From Nonomuraea sp. (GTDB lineage Bacteria; Actinomycetota; Actinomycetes; Streptosporangiales; Streptosporangiaceae), in NCBI GenBank assembly GCA_013362835.1, contig JABFVJ010000001.1, positions 1 to 12,269 on the forward strand: a stretch of DNA of 12,269 nucleotides, in the 5' to 3' direction. The position numbers and the translations under genes are program-made. How positions within the stretch are numbered: position 1 is the first letter of the stretch; every line of letters begins with the position of its first letter. The notes under the pieces are model-generated. The model was not told where the DNA came from. It worked only from the letters and a program-made list of their open reading frames with translations, and did no database searches. Shown one piece after another: positions 1 to 6,168 of this stretch.

Positions 1-1566
1 GAGCTCACCGAGGACCCGGCGCGCAAGGCCGCACGCCTGGCGTCGGCCGCCGTGGCCGCGGCGGACGCGGGCCAGCCGGAACGCGCCAAACGGCTCATCG
101 AACGCGCGGCGCCGCTGGTGACCGAGGTCCGCTCGCGGGTCAGGCTGTCGGAGCTGCGGGCGCGGATCGCCTTCGACGAGGGCGCCCCCTACCTGGCGCA
201 CGACCTGCTGGTCGGGGGCGCGCGGGAGCTGTCCGCCCTGCCGGAGGACGCCGACCGGGTGGCGGCGGGGATGATGCTCGTCGACGCCGCGCGCAACGCC
301 TGGCAGCTCAGCGACCCGGGCAGGGTGGGCGAGGCCGCCGACCGCCTGCACGCGCTCGGCCTGCGCCCGCAGGACGGCCTCGACCCCGCCGTACGGGCCG
401 TGACGGGGGCGGCCGTGCTGCTCGACAAGGGCCCGGCCGACGCGCTGCCGATCATGCGCGGCCTGGTGGCGAACGGGAAGGCGATCGGCGAGGGCGCCCA
501 CGCGCTGCGGATCAACGCCGCGTTCGTGGCCACCCTGGTCGGCGACTTCCGCACCGGCCGCGACATCTCGGCCGCCGTCGCGTACGAGTGCCGCACGAAC
601 GGCGAGATCGGCAAGCTCCCCCTGGTGCACCTGACACTCGCCTCGGCCGAGCTGTACCTGGGCCGGTTCAGGGACGCCGTGGCCACCGCGACGGAAGGGC
701 TGCAGCTCGCCTCGGACACCGGCCAGCCGAACCGGGCCGGTTACCTCGAAGGCGTCCTGGCCTGGATCGCCGCGGCGCAGGGGGAGGGGGACAGGTGCGC
801 GGAGCTGGCCGCCCGCTCCCGTGACCGCTTCGACGCCAACCGCATCGCCAACGACCTGGCCTGGGCCGAATGGGCGCTCGCCCTGCTCGACCTCGGCCAG
901 GGCCGCTTCGCCGAGGCGTACGACCGGCTCGGCGCGGCCATGACCGGCCCGGTACGCCACCAGATCCAGGCCGTGTACTTCGCCCCCGACCAGATCGAGG
1001 CGGCGACGCGGCTGGGCGTGCCCGCGCTGGAGCCGCTGCGGCGCTTCGAGGAGTGGGCGCGGGCGTCTGGGCTGCCCTGGGCCGAGGCCGTCCTCCAGCG
1101 CTGCCGCGCGCTGCTCGAACCCGCCTGGGACCGGGCGCACGAGCACTTCCGCGAGGCCCTGCGGCTGCACGCCGACGGCGAACGTCCGTGGGAGGCGGCC
1201 CGTACCGGTCTCGCGTTCGGTGAGCGGCTGCGCAGGGAGCGCAACAAGGGCAGCGCGAGGCCGCACCTGCGCGCGGCGCTGGAGACGTTCGAGCGGCTCG
1301 GCGCGCGTCCGTGGGCTGAGCGGGCCAGGACCGAGCTGAGGGCGGCGGGGGACACCAGCGCGGCCGCCACCTCGGAGTCGGTCCTGCCCGCGCTCTCCCC
1401 ACAGGAGCTCCAGATCGTCCGGCTCGCCGCCAAGGGGCTCACGAACAGGGAGATCGGCGCCCAGCTCTTCCTCAGCCCGAAGACCGTCAGCTACCACCTC
1501 TACCGGGCCTTCCCCAAGCTCAACGTGGCCAGCCGCGCCCAGCTCGCGGGTCTCGAACTGACCTGA
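1..1566 (+). CDS. LuxR-family transcriptional regulator, C-terminal part (5' end outside window)
   Basis: The frame is open from the first base, so the gene begins upstream. A GTG at 52 is only an internal codon, since the reading before it (ELTEDPARKAARLA) is typical of this family. The 521 visible residues are mostly alpha-helical, Ala/Leu/Arg-rich, TPR-like repeats. They end in a GerE/LuxR helix-turn-helix over about the last 60 residues (LSPQELQIVRLAAKGLTNRE, then LFLSPKTVSYHLYRAFPKL). Large actinobacterial LuxR regulators of this kind usually carry an N-terminal AAA-type ATPase (Walker A/B) before the helical repeats; that part would lie outside the window and was not seen. Likely role: a one-component, possibly ATP-dependent, DNA-binding activator in the cytoplasm. 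The target and inducer are unknown. The small membrane protein gene starts 42 bases downstream on the same strand and may be co-transcribed. Family assignment is firm; the missing N-terminal architecture is inferred. Confidence 0.9.
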   Translation, partial: ELTEDPARKAARLASAAVAAADAGQPERAKRLIERAAPLVTEVRSRVRLSELRARIAFDEGAPYLAHDLLVGGARELSALPEDADRVAAGMMLVDAARNAWQLSDPGRVGEAADRLHALGLRPQDGLDPAVRAVTGAAVLLDKGPADALPIMRGLVANGKAIGEGAHALRINAAFVATLVGDFRTGRDISAAVAYECRTNGEIGKLPLVHLTLASAELYLGRFRDAVATATEGLQLASDTGQPNRAGYLEGVLAWIAAAQGEGDRCAELAARSRDRFDANRIANDLAWAEWALALLDLGQGRFAEAYDRLGAAMTGPVRHQIQAVYFAPDQIEAATRLGVPALEPLRRFEEWARASGLPWAEAVLQRCRALLEPAWDRAHEHFREALRLHADGERPWEAARTGLAFGERLRRERNKGSARPHLRAALETFERLGARPWAERARTELRAAGDTSAAATSESVLPALSPQELQIVRLAAKGLTNREIGAQLFLSPKTVSYHLYRAFPKLNVASRAQLAGLELT

Positions 1567-1608
1567 CGAAAGTTGTCACAGAACACCCCGCTCGTCAGTC
1601 CTACACCC

Positions 1609-1989
1609 ATGACACGAATCAGACTGGTCAAGGGGATCATCGGCCTCGGCGCGCTGGTCTTCCTCGTCTTCGGCCTCTGGGCCTTCGGCCGGCCGCAGAG
1701 CTTCTACGACACGGTCGCCCACTATCCGCCGTTCAACCTGCACCTGTTCCACGACGCCGGGGCCTTCCAGCTCGGCATCGCCGCCGCCCTGATCGGCGCG
1801 CTGTTCTGGCAGGACGTCCTGTTCGTCGGACTGCTGGCCGGAGCGGTCGGCACGGTCGTCCACGCCGTCTCGCACATCATGGACAGGAACCTCGGCGGCA
1901 ACCCCAGCGACCCGTGGACCCTGAGCCTGCTCGCCCTGATCATGGTCGCGGGAACGGTCCTGCGCCTGACCGGACGCCGCACGGTGTGA
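1609..1989 (+). CDS. Small four-helix membrane protein, function unknown
   Basis: Protein of 126 residues. I chose the ATG at 1609 because it places a basic residue cluster (MTRIRLVKG) right before the first hydrophobic helix. A longer in-frame form from a TTG at 1573 adds 12 unconvincing residues. Four hydrophobic stretches are visible, at about residues 8-27, 47-66, 70-90 and 105-120, so it should be an integral membrane protein. The segment after helix 1 (SFYDTVAHYPPFNLHLFHDA) is followed by GAFQLG. This pattern, an aromatic/Pro-rich loop and then an acidic-Gly motif opening helix 2, recurs in small uncharacterised actinobacterial membrane proteins of the DUF4345/DoxX-like type. I cannot assign a precise family. 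No convincing ribosome-binding site precedes either start. It follows the LuxR-type gene in the same direction and precedes the universal stress gene by 79 bases. No catalytic residues are recognisable. Confidence 0.75.
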   Translation: MTRIRLVKGIIGLGALVFLVFGLWAFGRPQSFYDTVAHYPPFNLHLFHDAGAFQLGIAAALIGALFWQDVLFVGLLAGAVGTVVHAVSHIMDRNLGGNPSDPWTLSLLALIMVAGTVLRLTGRRTV

Positions 1990-2001
1990 CAAACCAGACA
2001 A

Positions 2002-2054
2002 CGCTTCAGGGATGGCGTTCGATCACCCCGGCGCTTTACCGAATGACTGAAGCG
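2002..2054 (+). repeat. 8-bp inverted repeat in the leader of the universal stress gene
   Basis: CGCTTCAG at 2002-2009 and CTGAAGCG at 2047-2054 are perfect reverse complements separated by 37 bases. The right arm directly abuts the ribosome-binding site AAGGGGAG (2055-2062) of the gene starting at 2069. It could be a widely spaced operator, or a leader hairpin if transcription begins upstream of 2002. I could not identify a confident -35/-10 pair in the gap. An 8-bp match in a 79-base gap may be chance. Confidence 0.4.
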
Positions 2055-2068
2055 AAGGGGAGAACGCC

Positions 2069-2539
2069 ATGACCATCCTGATCGCCTACGACGGCTCGGC
2101 CGACTCGCGGAGCGCCATCGAGTTCGCCGCCAAGCACCTGGCCGCCGGGCCGGCCGTCGTCGTCACCGTCTGGGAGCCGCTGCTCGTGCAGCTCAGGAAG
2201 CATCCGCTGGCGGCGGGGGCGATCTCCCCTGACACGGGTGACGAGCTGCGGGCCGAGGCCGAACGGTACGCCCAGGAAGGCGCCGAGCTGGCGATCACCG
2301 CCGGCCTGCCCGAGGTGACCTACCGTGCCGTCGCCGACAACGAGTCCATCTGGAAGACGATCGTGGACGTGGCCGACGAGATCGACGCCTCGCTGATCGT
2401 GACCGGTTCGCGTGGCCTGGCCGGGGTCAGGTCGGTGCTGCTCGGCAGCGTGTCCAACCACGTGCTCCACCACGCGCACCGGCCGACGCTCATCGTTCCG
2501 CCGGCGAAGCAGGAGAAGCAGGCGAAGCCGCGGGCGTGA
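2069..2539 (+). CDS. Universal stress protein (UspA family)
   Basis: Single-domain Usp protein of 156 residues, the usual size. The first strand and loop read ILIAYDGS (residues 3-10), with the Asp that contacts adenine in ATP-binding members. The C-terminal nucleotide loop G-2x-G-9x-G-S is complete: GSRG at 113-116, GS at 126-127. It is followed by the family-typical [17 protein letters not shown]. It therefore belongs to the ATP-binding branch and should act as a cytoplasmic stress or energy-state protein, probably a dimer. The partner is unknown. The ATG at 2069 is preceded by a strong ribosome-binding site AAGGGGAG (2055-2062). The last dozen residues are a Lys/Gln/Pro-rich tail. The last 50 bases overlap the 3' end of the convergent soxR gene, so the two transcripts are antisense there. 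An inverted repeat sits just upstream of the ribosome-binding site. Confidence 0.93.
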   Translation: MTILIAYDGSADSRSAIEFAAKHLAAGPAVVVTVWEPLLVQLRKHPLAAGAISPDTGDELRAEAERYAQEGAELAITAGLPEVTYRAVADNESIWKTIVDVADEIDASLIVTGSRGLAGVRSVLLGSVSNHVLHHAHRPTLIVPPAKQEKQAKPRA

Positions 2540-3011
2540 CGCAGCAGAACTTGGGCGGGGACAGCCGGGTGTCCATGCGACGGGCGCCCGGCCCTTCCTC
2601 GCCGAGCCGGTCGTAGGGGTTGGCGACCGGGCAGCGGTCGAGCGACAGGCAGCCGCAGCCGATGCAGTCGGTGAGGTCGTCGCGCAGCCGTTGAAGCTGC
2701 TCGATGCGGTCGTCGAGCTCGCCGCGCCAGGCGGCCGACAGCCTGGCCCAGTCCTGGCGGTTGGGGGTACGCCCGTCGGGCAGCTCGGTCAGGGCGTCCT
2801 TGATGGTCTTCAGCGGGATGCCGAGACGTTGGGAGAGCCGGATGAAGGCGACCCTGCGCAGGGTGTCGCGATGGTAGCGGCGCTGGTTGCCGGCCGTACG
2901 GCGGCTGGCGATGAGTCCTTTGGCCTCGTAGAAGTGCAGGGCGGACACGGCGACGCCGCTGCGCTCGGCGAGCTGCCCGACCGTCAGTTCCTTGGTGTTC
3001 CAGGCGACCAT
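2490..3011 (-). CDS. soxR: Redox-sensitive transcriptional activator SoxR (MerR family, [2Fe-2S])
   Basis: Protein of 173 residues. The N-terminal MerR winged helix-turn-helix (about residues 8-75) includes the SoxR-specific stretches [16 protein letters not shown] and [15 protein letters not shown] dimerisation helix follows at about 85-112. The iron-sulfur cluster motif is intact: CIGCGC plus a fourth Cys (C116, C119, C121, C127), followed by the family-typical [14 protein letters not shown]. In the family, oxidation of the [2Fe-2S] cluster by redox-cycling compounds switches on target promoters. In actinomycetes SoxR mainly answers redox-active metabolites and controls oxidoreductases or transporters. 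The start is the ATG at 3011, nine bases after the lrp stop, with no clear ribosome-binding site. A SoxR box lies immediately upstream. The C-terminus runs about 20 residues past that of E. coli SoxR, contains a vicinal Cys pair (156-157), and overlaps the 3' end of the convergent stress gene. Confidence 0.95.
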   Translation of the reverse strand: MVAWNTKELTVGQLAERSGVAVSALHFYEAKGLIASRRTAGNQRRYHRDTLRRVAFIRLSQRLGIPLKTIKDALTELPDGRTPNRQDWARLSAAWRGELDDRIEQLQRLRDDLTDCIGCGCLSLDRCPVANPYDRLGEEGPGARRMDTRLSPPKFCCVTPAASPASPASPAER

Positions 3012-3012
3012 A

Positions 3013-3030
3013 CCTGAAGCTTACTTGAGG
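3013..3030 (-). promoter_or_regulatory. SoxR box at the soxR start, overlapping the lrp stop codon
   Basis: On the minus strand the site reads CCTCAAGTAAGCTTCAGG. The E. coli soxS operator is CCTCAAGTTAACTTGAGG, so 15 of 18 positions match, including the outer CCT/AGG and the left CCTCAAGT half. It lies one base upstream of the soxR ATG (3011) and spans the lrp TAA stop (3021-3023). This position is not a standard MerR activator arrangement for soxR itself, because the -10 would fall inside the gene. Autorepression or a roadblock to read-through from lrp is more likely. The match is seen directly; binding is inferred. Confidence 0.75.
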
Positions 3031-3452
3031 GTACGCTCGAAGAACGTCTCCAGCACGACGACCGTCCGGGTGCCGGTCACGCCGTCCACCTCGAACACCT
3101 GGCGCAGCACATGCTGCAGCTCCTTGGTGGTGGAGGTGCGCACCTTGAGCAGCAGCGACGCCGGGCCCGCGATGACATGGGCCTCCTCGACGGCCGGGAT
3201 CGCGGCCAGCCGGTCCGCGCTGTCGCCCATCCAGCTGCCGCCGTCGACCAGGACGTAGGCGGTCACCGGGCGCCCGAGCGCCTCCTGGTCCACCTCGATC
3301 GTGGTGCGCCTGATCACGCCGCGCTCGCGCAGCTTCCGTACGCGCTCGTGCGCGGCCCCGCTGGACAGCCCCACCGCCTTGCCGAGCTCCGCGTACGACC
3401 GCGTCGCGTCCTCCACCAGCAGCCCGATCAACGTCCTGTCGATATCATCCAC
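3021..3452 (-). CDS. Lrp/AsnC family transcriptional regulator
   Basis: Protein of 143 residues. The N-terminal helix-turn-helix (residues 1-50: DDIDRTLIGLLVEDATRSYA, then ELGKAVGLSSGAAHERVRKL) is followed by an RAM/AsnC_trans_reg sensor domain (about 65-140), with the family patterns VEEAHVIAGPASLLLKVR and TGTRTVVVLETFFER. Such proteins form octameric or hexadecameric particles that bind an amino acid or a related small ligand; the ligand here is unknown. The start is the GTG at 3452. An ATG three bases further in is out of frame. No ribosome-binding site is present, but a TAGCAT hexamer sits six bases upstream, so the mRNA is probably leaderless. It is divergent from the SMP-30-family gene, which is the obvious regulatory target, and upstream of soxR in the same direction with a 9-base gap, probably one transcript. 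Confidence 0.92.
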   Translation of the reverse strand: MDDIDRTLIGLLVEDATRSYAELGKAVGLSSGAAHERVRKLRERGVIRRTTIEVDQEALGRPVTAYVLVDGGSWMGDSADRLAAIPAVEEAHVIAGPASLLLKVRTSTTKELQHVLRQVFEVDGVTGTRTVVVLETFFERTLK

Positions 3453-3458
3453 AACCGA

Positions 3459-3501
3459 ATGCTATCCCGTGAAATACGTTTAGCGCCGAACAGCGTATGG
3501 T
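3459..3501. promoter_or_regulatory. Divergent lrp / SMP-30 promoter region, both apparently leaderless
   Basis: On the minus strand a -10-like TAGCAT (3464-3459) lies six bases before the lrp GTG. On the plus strand TATGGT (3496-3501) lies seven bases before the ATG at 3509. Both fit the actinobacterial TAnnnT -10 and would place transcription starts at or next to the start codon. Neither has a good -35. The 31 bases between the two hexamers hold an AT-richer core (GTGAAATACGTTTAGC, 3469-3484) with imperfect symmetry (AAATACGTTT), a plausible Lrp-type operator. Confidence 0.5.
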
Positions 3502-3508
3502 TGCCCTC

Positions 3509-4420
3509 ATGGACACGATCCCCACCGAGTTCGAGGTTCTGGACGAGCGCTTCGCCGCGATCGGCGGCGACGACACGATCGAACGCCTCCACACCGGCAC
3601 CCGCTGGGCCGAGGGCCCGGTCTACTTCCCGGCCGGCCGCTTCCTCGTCTGGAGCGACATCCCCAACGAACGCATGCTCCGCTGGGACGAGCTGACCGGC
3701 GCGGTGGGCCCGTTCCGCCAGCCGTCCGGCTACGTCAACGGCAACACCCTCGACCGCGAGGGCCGGCTGATCTCGTGCGAGCAGGGCAACCGCCGCGTCA
3801 CCCGCACCGAGCACGACGGCTCGATCACCGTCGTCGCCGACCGCTGGCAGGGCAGGCGGCTCAACAGCCCCAACGACGCCGTCGTGCGCTCCGACGGCTC
3901 CATCTGGTTCACCGACCCCCCGTACGGCATCACCAGCAACTACGAGGGCGTCGCAGCCGAGCAGGAGATCGATGGCTGCCACGTCTACCGCGCCGACCCG
4001 GTGACCGGCGAGGTGCGCGTCGTGGCCGACGACTTCGTCAGGCCCAACGGCCTGGCCTTCTCCCTCGACGAGAAGCTGCTCTACGTGGCCGACACCAGGC
4101 TGAAGCACCTGCGCGTGTTCGAGGTGGGCGACGACGGCACGCTGTCGGGCGGCAAGGTCTTCGCCGAGGGCACGCAGGCCGACAACTTCGACGGCATGCG
4201 CCTCGACGACACCGGCCGGATTTGGGCCGCGGCCGGCAAGGCGCTGCTCTGCTACGACCCCGACGGCACCCTGATCGGCCGGCTGAAGCTGCCGGAGTTC
4301 ACGGCCAACCTGGTGTTCGGCGGTCTGAAGAGGAACCGGCTGTTCATCGCCGCCTCCTCCTCGCTCTACTCCCTGATGCTCAACGTCACCGGCGCCCGCC
4401 CGGTCTGGGCCCGCCGCTAG
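3509..4420 (+). CDS. SMP-30/gluconolactonase/LRE family protein
   Basis: Six-bladed beta-propeller of 303 residues (307 if the upstream in-frame ATG at 3497 is used). I prefer 3509 because a TATGGT -10 hexamer ends seven bases before it and no ribosome-binding site serves either codon. Counting from the 3497 Met, the metal and active-site residues of the SMP-30 fold are all present: Glu39 in WAEGPVYF, Asn126 in SPNDAVV, Asn184 in RPNGLAFS and Asp232 in NFDGMRL. WFTDPPYGI and LLYVADTRLKHLRVF are also family hallmarks. Members are divalent-metal-dependent lactonases, such as gluconolactonase in sugar-acid pathways, and are cytoplasmic when, as here, no signal peptide is seen. The substrate cannot be read from sequence. 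No sugar-catabolic gene is adjacent, so a lactonase acting on another ester is possible. The divergent Lrp regulator probably controls it. It ends five bases before the convergent ABC permease. Confidence 0.9.
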   Translation: MDTIPTEFEVLDERFAAIGGDDTIERLHTGTRWAEGPVYFPAGRFLVWSDIPNERMLRWDELTGAVGPFRQPSGYVNGNTLDREGRLISCEQGNRRVTRTEHDGSITVVADRWQGRRLNSPNDAVVRSDGSIWFTDPPYGITSNYEGVAAEQEIDGCHVYRADPVTGEVRVVADDFVRPNGLAFSLDEKLLYVADTRLKHLRVFEVGDDGTLSGGKVFAEGTQADNFDGMRLDDTGRIWAAAGKALLCYDPDGTLIGRLKLPEFTANLVFGGLKRNRLFIAASSSLYSLMLNVTGARPVWARR

Positions 4421-4425
4421 CGTCC

Positions 4426-5157
4426 CTACTCCCACCGGAACAGCCGCACGGCCAGGCCCCCGAAGATCACCAGCCCTGCCGCCATCACCACCAGGTGCAG
4501 GAGCTGGGGAGAGTGCCCCGTCCAGGTGTCCTTGAGCGCCTGGGCGAAGGGCCCGGCCACGGAGAAGTCGCTGACCGTGCGCAGGGCGTCCGGCATGACG
4601 TCGCGCGGCACCCACATGCCGGCCACGAACATCAGCGGGAACATCACCACGGAGCCGAGCCCCGAGGCGGCCTTGCCGTTGGGGGCGAGCGCCGCGATCA
4701 CCAGGCCGATCGCCATCAGCGCGGCGGTGCCGAGCAGGAAGACCAGCACGAACCCGGCCCACTGCCGGGGCGCCGCCGTGCCGAACACCAGACCGCCCGT
4801 GACGATCAGCACGACCGTCGAGACCGCCCCCACGACCAGGTTGATCACCAGTTGCGCGACCAGCAGCCGTCCCGGATGCACCGGCGTCGTGGACATGCGC
4901 CTGAGCACACCCTGCTCCCGGTAGGCGGCGAGCACTGCGGGCAGCACGTTGAAGGCCAGCGTCAGCAGCGCGAGCAGGGCCATCATGCTCGGCATCCCCG
5001 CGTCCACGTACCGCTGCCCGGACGAGTCGCGCTCGGTCATCACCGGGACGCTGAGCCCGAGCACCAGCAGCAGCCCGACCGGCAACCCGATCGTGAAGAT
5101 CATGAACGGCCATTCGCGCAGGTGCAGCTTGGCCTCGGTCAACAGGATCTTCGTCAT
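4426..5157 (-). CDS. ABC-2 type transporter permease
   Basis: Integral membrane protein of 243 residues with six hydrophobic segments (about residues 18-38, 58-80, 103-128, 137-160, 170-188 and 221-240). It carries the ABC-2 hallmark cytoplasmic segment YREQGVLRRMSTTPVHPGRL before the third helix and a C-terminal GPFAQALKDTWTG region. This matches DrrB/NatB-like export permeases, which form dimers with an ATPase dimer. The start codon overlaps the ATPase stop as ATGA (5157-5154), so translation is coupled. A ribosome-binding site (AAGGAAG) lies inside the end of the ATPase gene. The substrate is unknown; the linked two-component system suggests a membrane-active or toxic compound. It converges on the SMP-30 gene with a five-base gap and no terminator hairpin. 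Confidence 0.92.
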   Translation of the reverse strand: MTKILLTEAKLHLREWPFMIFTIGLPVGLLLVLGLSVPVMTERDSSGQRYVDAGMPSMMALLALLTLAFNVLPAVLAAYREQGVLRRMSTTPVHPGRLLVAQLVINLVVGAVSTVVLIVTGGLVFGTAAPRQWAGFVLVFLLGTAALMAIGLVIAALAPNGKAASGLGSVVMFPLMFVAGMWVPRDVMPDALRTVSDFSVAGPFAQALKDTWTGHSPQLLHLVVMAAGLVIFGGLAVRLFRWE

Positions 5158-6059
5158 GAGAGCTTCCTTCCGGTGAGCGAGACGAACGCGTCGTCGAGCG
5201 TGGCCTGCTCGATGCGCAGGTCGCCGGGGACGATCTGGTGCCGGGCGAGCGCCAGGGTGACCACGTGGGCGAGGTTGCCGGTGCCGCTGACCGTGACCTG
5301 GCCGCCGTGCCTGGTGACCTCGCGCACCTCGGGGAGCGCCAGCAGCAGCGCGTCGTCCACGGGGGCGGAGGGGCGGAACCGTACGCGCTGCTCGGCGCCC
5401 ACCTGGGCGACCAGCCCCGACGGGGTGTCGGTGGCGACGACCTTGCCGGAGTCGATGAGGGCGAGCCGGTCGCAGAGCCGCTCGGCCTCCTCCATGAAGT
5501 GGGTGACGAGCACGATCGTCACGCCCGAGTCGCGTACCTGCTCGATCAGGTCCCAGGTGTCCCGGCGGGCCTGCGGGTCGAGGCCGGTGGTCAGCTCGTC
5601 GAGCACCGCCACGCGCGGGCGGCCCACGAGCGCCAGCGCGACCGAGAGCCGCTGCCGCTGTCCGCCGGAGAGCTTCTTGAACGCCGTGTCCCGCTTGTGC
5701 CCGAGACCTACCTGTTCGAGGAGTTCACGCCAGTCGGCGGGGTCGGGGTAGAAGGAGGCGTACAGGTCCATGGCCTCCCAGACCTTGATCTTCTCCGGCA
5801 GCGCGGCGCTCTGCAGCTGCATGCCGAGCACCTCGCGCAGCTCGGTCCGCTCGCGTACGGGATCGAGCCCCGCCACGCGAATGGTGCCGCCGTCCGGCCG
5901 CCGCATCCCCGCGACGCACTCCACGGTCGTCGTCTTGCCGGCGCCGTTCGGGCCGAGGATGCCGAAGATCTCACCCTCGGCGACCTCGAAGGACACGTCG
6001 TCCACCGCCAGGTGGTTCGGATACTGCTTGCGCAGGTTCCTGACCTCGATGACTTTCAT
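5154..6059 (-). CDS. ABC transporter ATP-binding protein (drug/natA-like exporter)
   Basis: ATPase of 301 residues. Walker A is GPNGAGKT (36-43), the ABC signature LSGGQ (130-134), Walker B VAVLDE (150-155) and the H-loop His187. After Walker B it reads DELTTGLDP, where most ABC proteins have DEPTTGLDP; the Leu variant is found in this exporter subfamily and leaves the catalytic Glu intact. The C-terminal 75 residues form the accessory domain common in DrrA/CcmA-type exporters. The open frame continues upstream to 6365, but that part is antisense to the kinase gene and has no family character. The true start is the ATG at 6059, giving MKVIEVRNLRKQYPNHLAVD. A TAGCGT -10-like hexamer lies seven bases upstream with no strong ribosome-binding site, so the message may be leaderless. 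It couples by a 4-base overlap to the permease and energises export. Confidence 0.95.
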   Translation of the reverse strand: MKVIEVRNLRKQYPNHLAVDDVSFEVAEGEIFGILGPNGAGKTTTVECVAGMRRPDGGTIRVAGLDPVRERTELREVLGMQLQSAALPEKIKVWEAMDLYASFYPDPADWRELLEQVGLGHKRDTAFKKLSGGQRQRLSVALALVGRPRVAVLDELTTGLDPQARRDTWDLIEQVRDSGVTIVLVTHFMEEAERLCDRLALIDSGKVVATDTPSGLVAQVGAEQRVRFRPSAPVDDALLLALPEVREVTRHGGQVTVSGTGNLAHVVTLALARHQIVPGDLRIEQATLDDAFVSLTGRKLS

Positions 6060-6066
6060 GCCATCG

Positions 6067-6072
6067 ACGCTA
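6067..6072 (-). promoter_or_regulatory. Candidate -10 element of the ABC transporter operon
   Basis: On the minus strand TAGCGT fits the TAnnnT -10 of actinobacterial housekeeping promoters. It ends seven bases before the ATPase ATG, the spacing expected for a leaderless transcript. No good -35 hexamer was found at 17-18 bases, which would suit an activator-dependent promoter served by the adjacent response regulator. Confidence 0.4.
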
Positions 6073-6118
6073 GATTTCGCGTGGTTTCCGGGGAATCTCG
6101 TTAGATGCCGGACAAGGG

Positions 6119-6132
6119 TGTACCTAGGTGCA
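6119..6132. promoter_or_regulatory. 14-bp near-palindrome between the ABC operon and the two-component operon
   Basis: TGTACCTAGGTGCA contains a perfect 8-bp palindrome ACCTAGGT (6122-6129) and extends to 14 bp with one mismatched pair. It lies in the divergent gap, 60 bases from the ABC start codon and directly before an in-frame GTG (6133) of the kinase gene. A near-direct repeat, CGCTAGAT (6068-6075) and CGTTAGAT (6099-6106), offset by 31 bases or about three helical turns, lies closer to the ABC start. Both are candidate binding sites for the linked NarL-type regulator. Protein binding is inferred. Confidence 0.45.
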
Positions 6133-6168
6133 GTGACCCGAACTGGGCGGCTGGCGCAAACTGGAGGC

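Noticed and set aside
1573..1608. TTG start for the small membrane protein, and the overlapping TTGTCACAG as a RecA-NDp promoter
   Set aside because: The extra 12 residues are not membrane-protein-like. The bases at the required distance from TTGTCA (GCTCGT) do not fit TAnnnT.
1990..2068. DosR-type box upstream of the universal stress gene
   Set aside because: The nearest candidate has only GGGAT and CACCC at its ends and lacks the required GGGACT/AGTCCC symmetry.
3428..5113. 561-codon open frame on the minus strand
   Set aside because: It runs antisense to the SMP-30 gene and out of frame with the ABC permease. The translation is Arg/Ala/Gly/Val-rich with no family motif. High GC keeps false frames open.
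5592..5606. Leu in place of Pro after Walker B in the ABC ATPase as a loss-of-function mark
   Set aside because: The catalytic Glu is intact, and DELTTGLDP is a known variant of this exporter subfamily.
3775..5751. 658-codon open frame on the plus strand
   Set aside because: Arg/His/Gln-rich shadow of the SMP-30 gene and of the two minus-strand ABC genes, with no recognisable domain.
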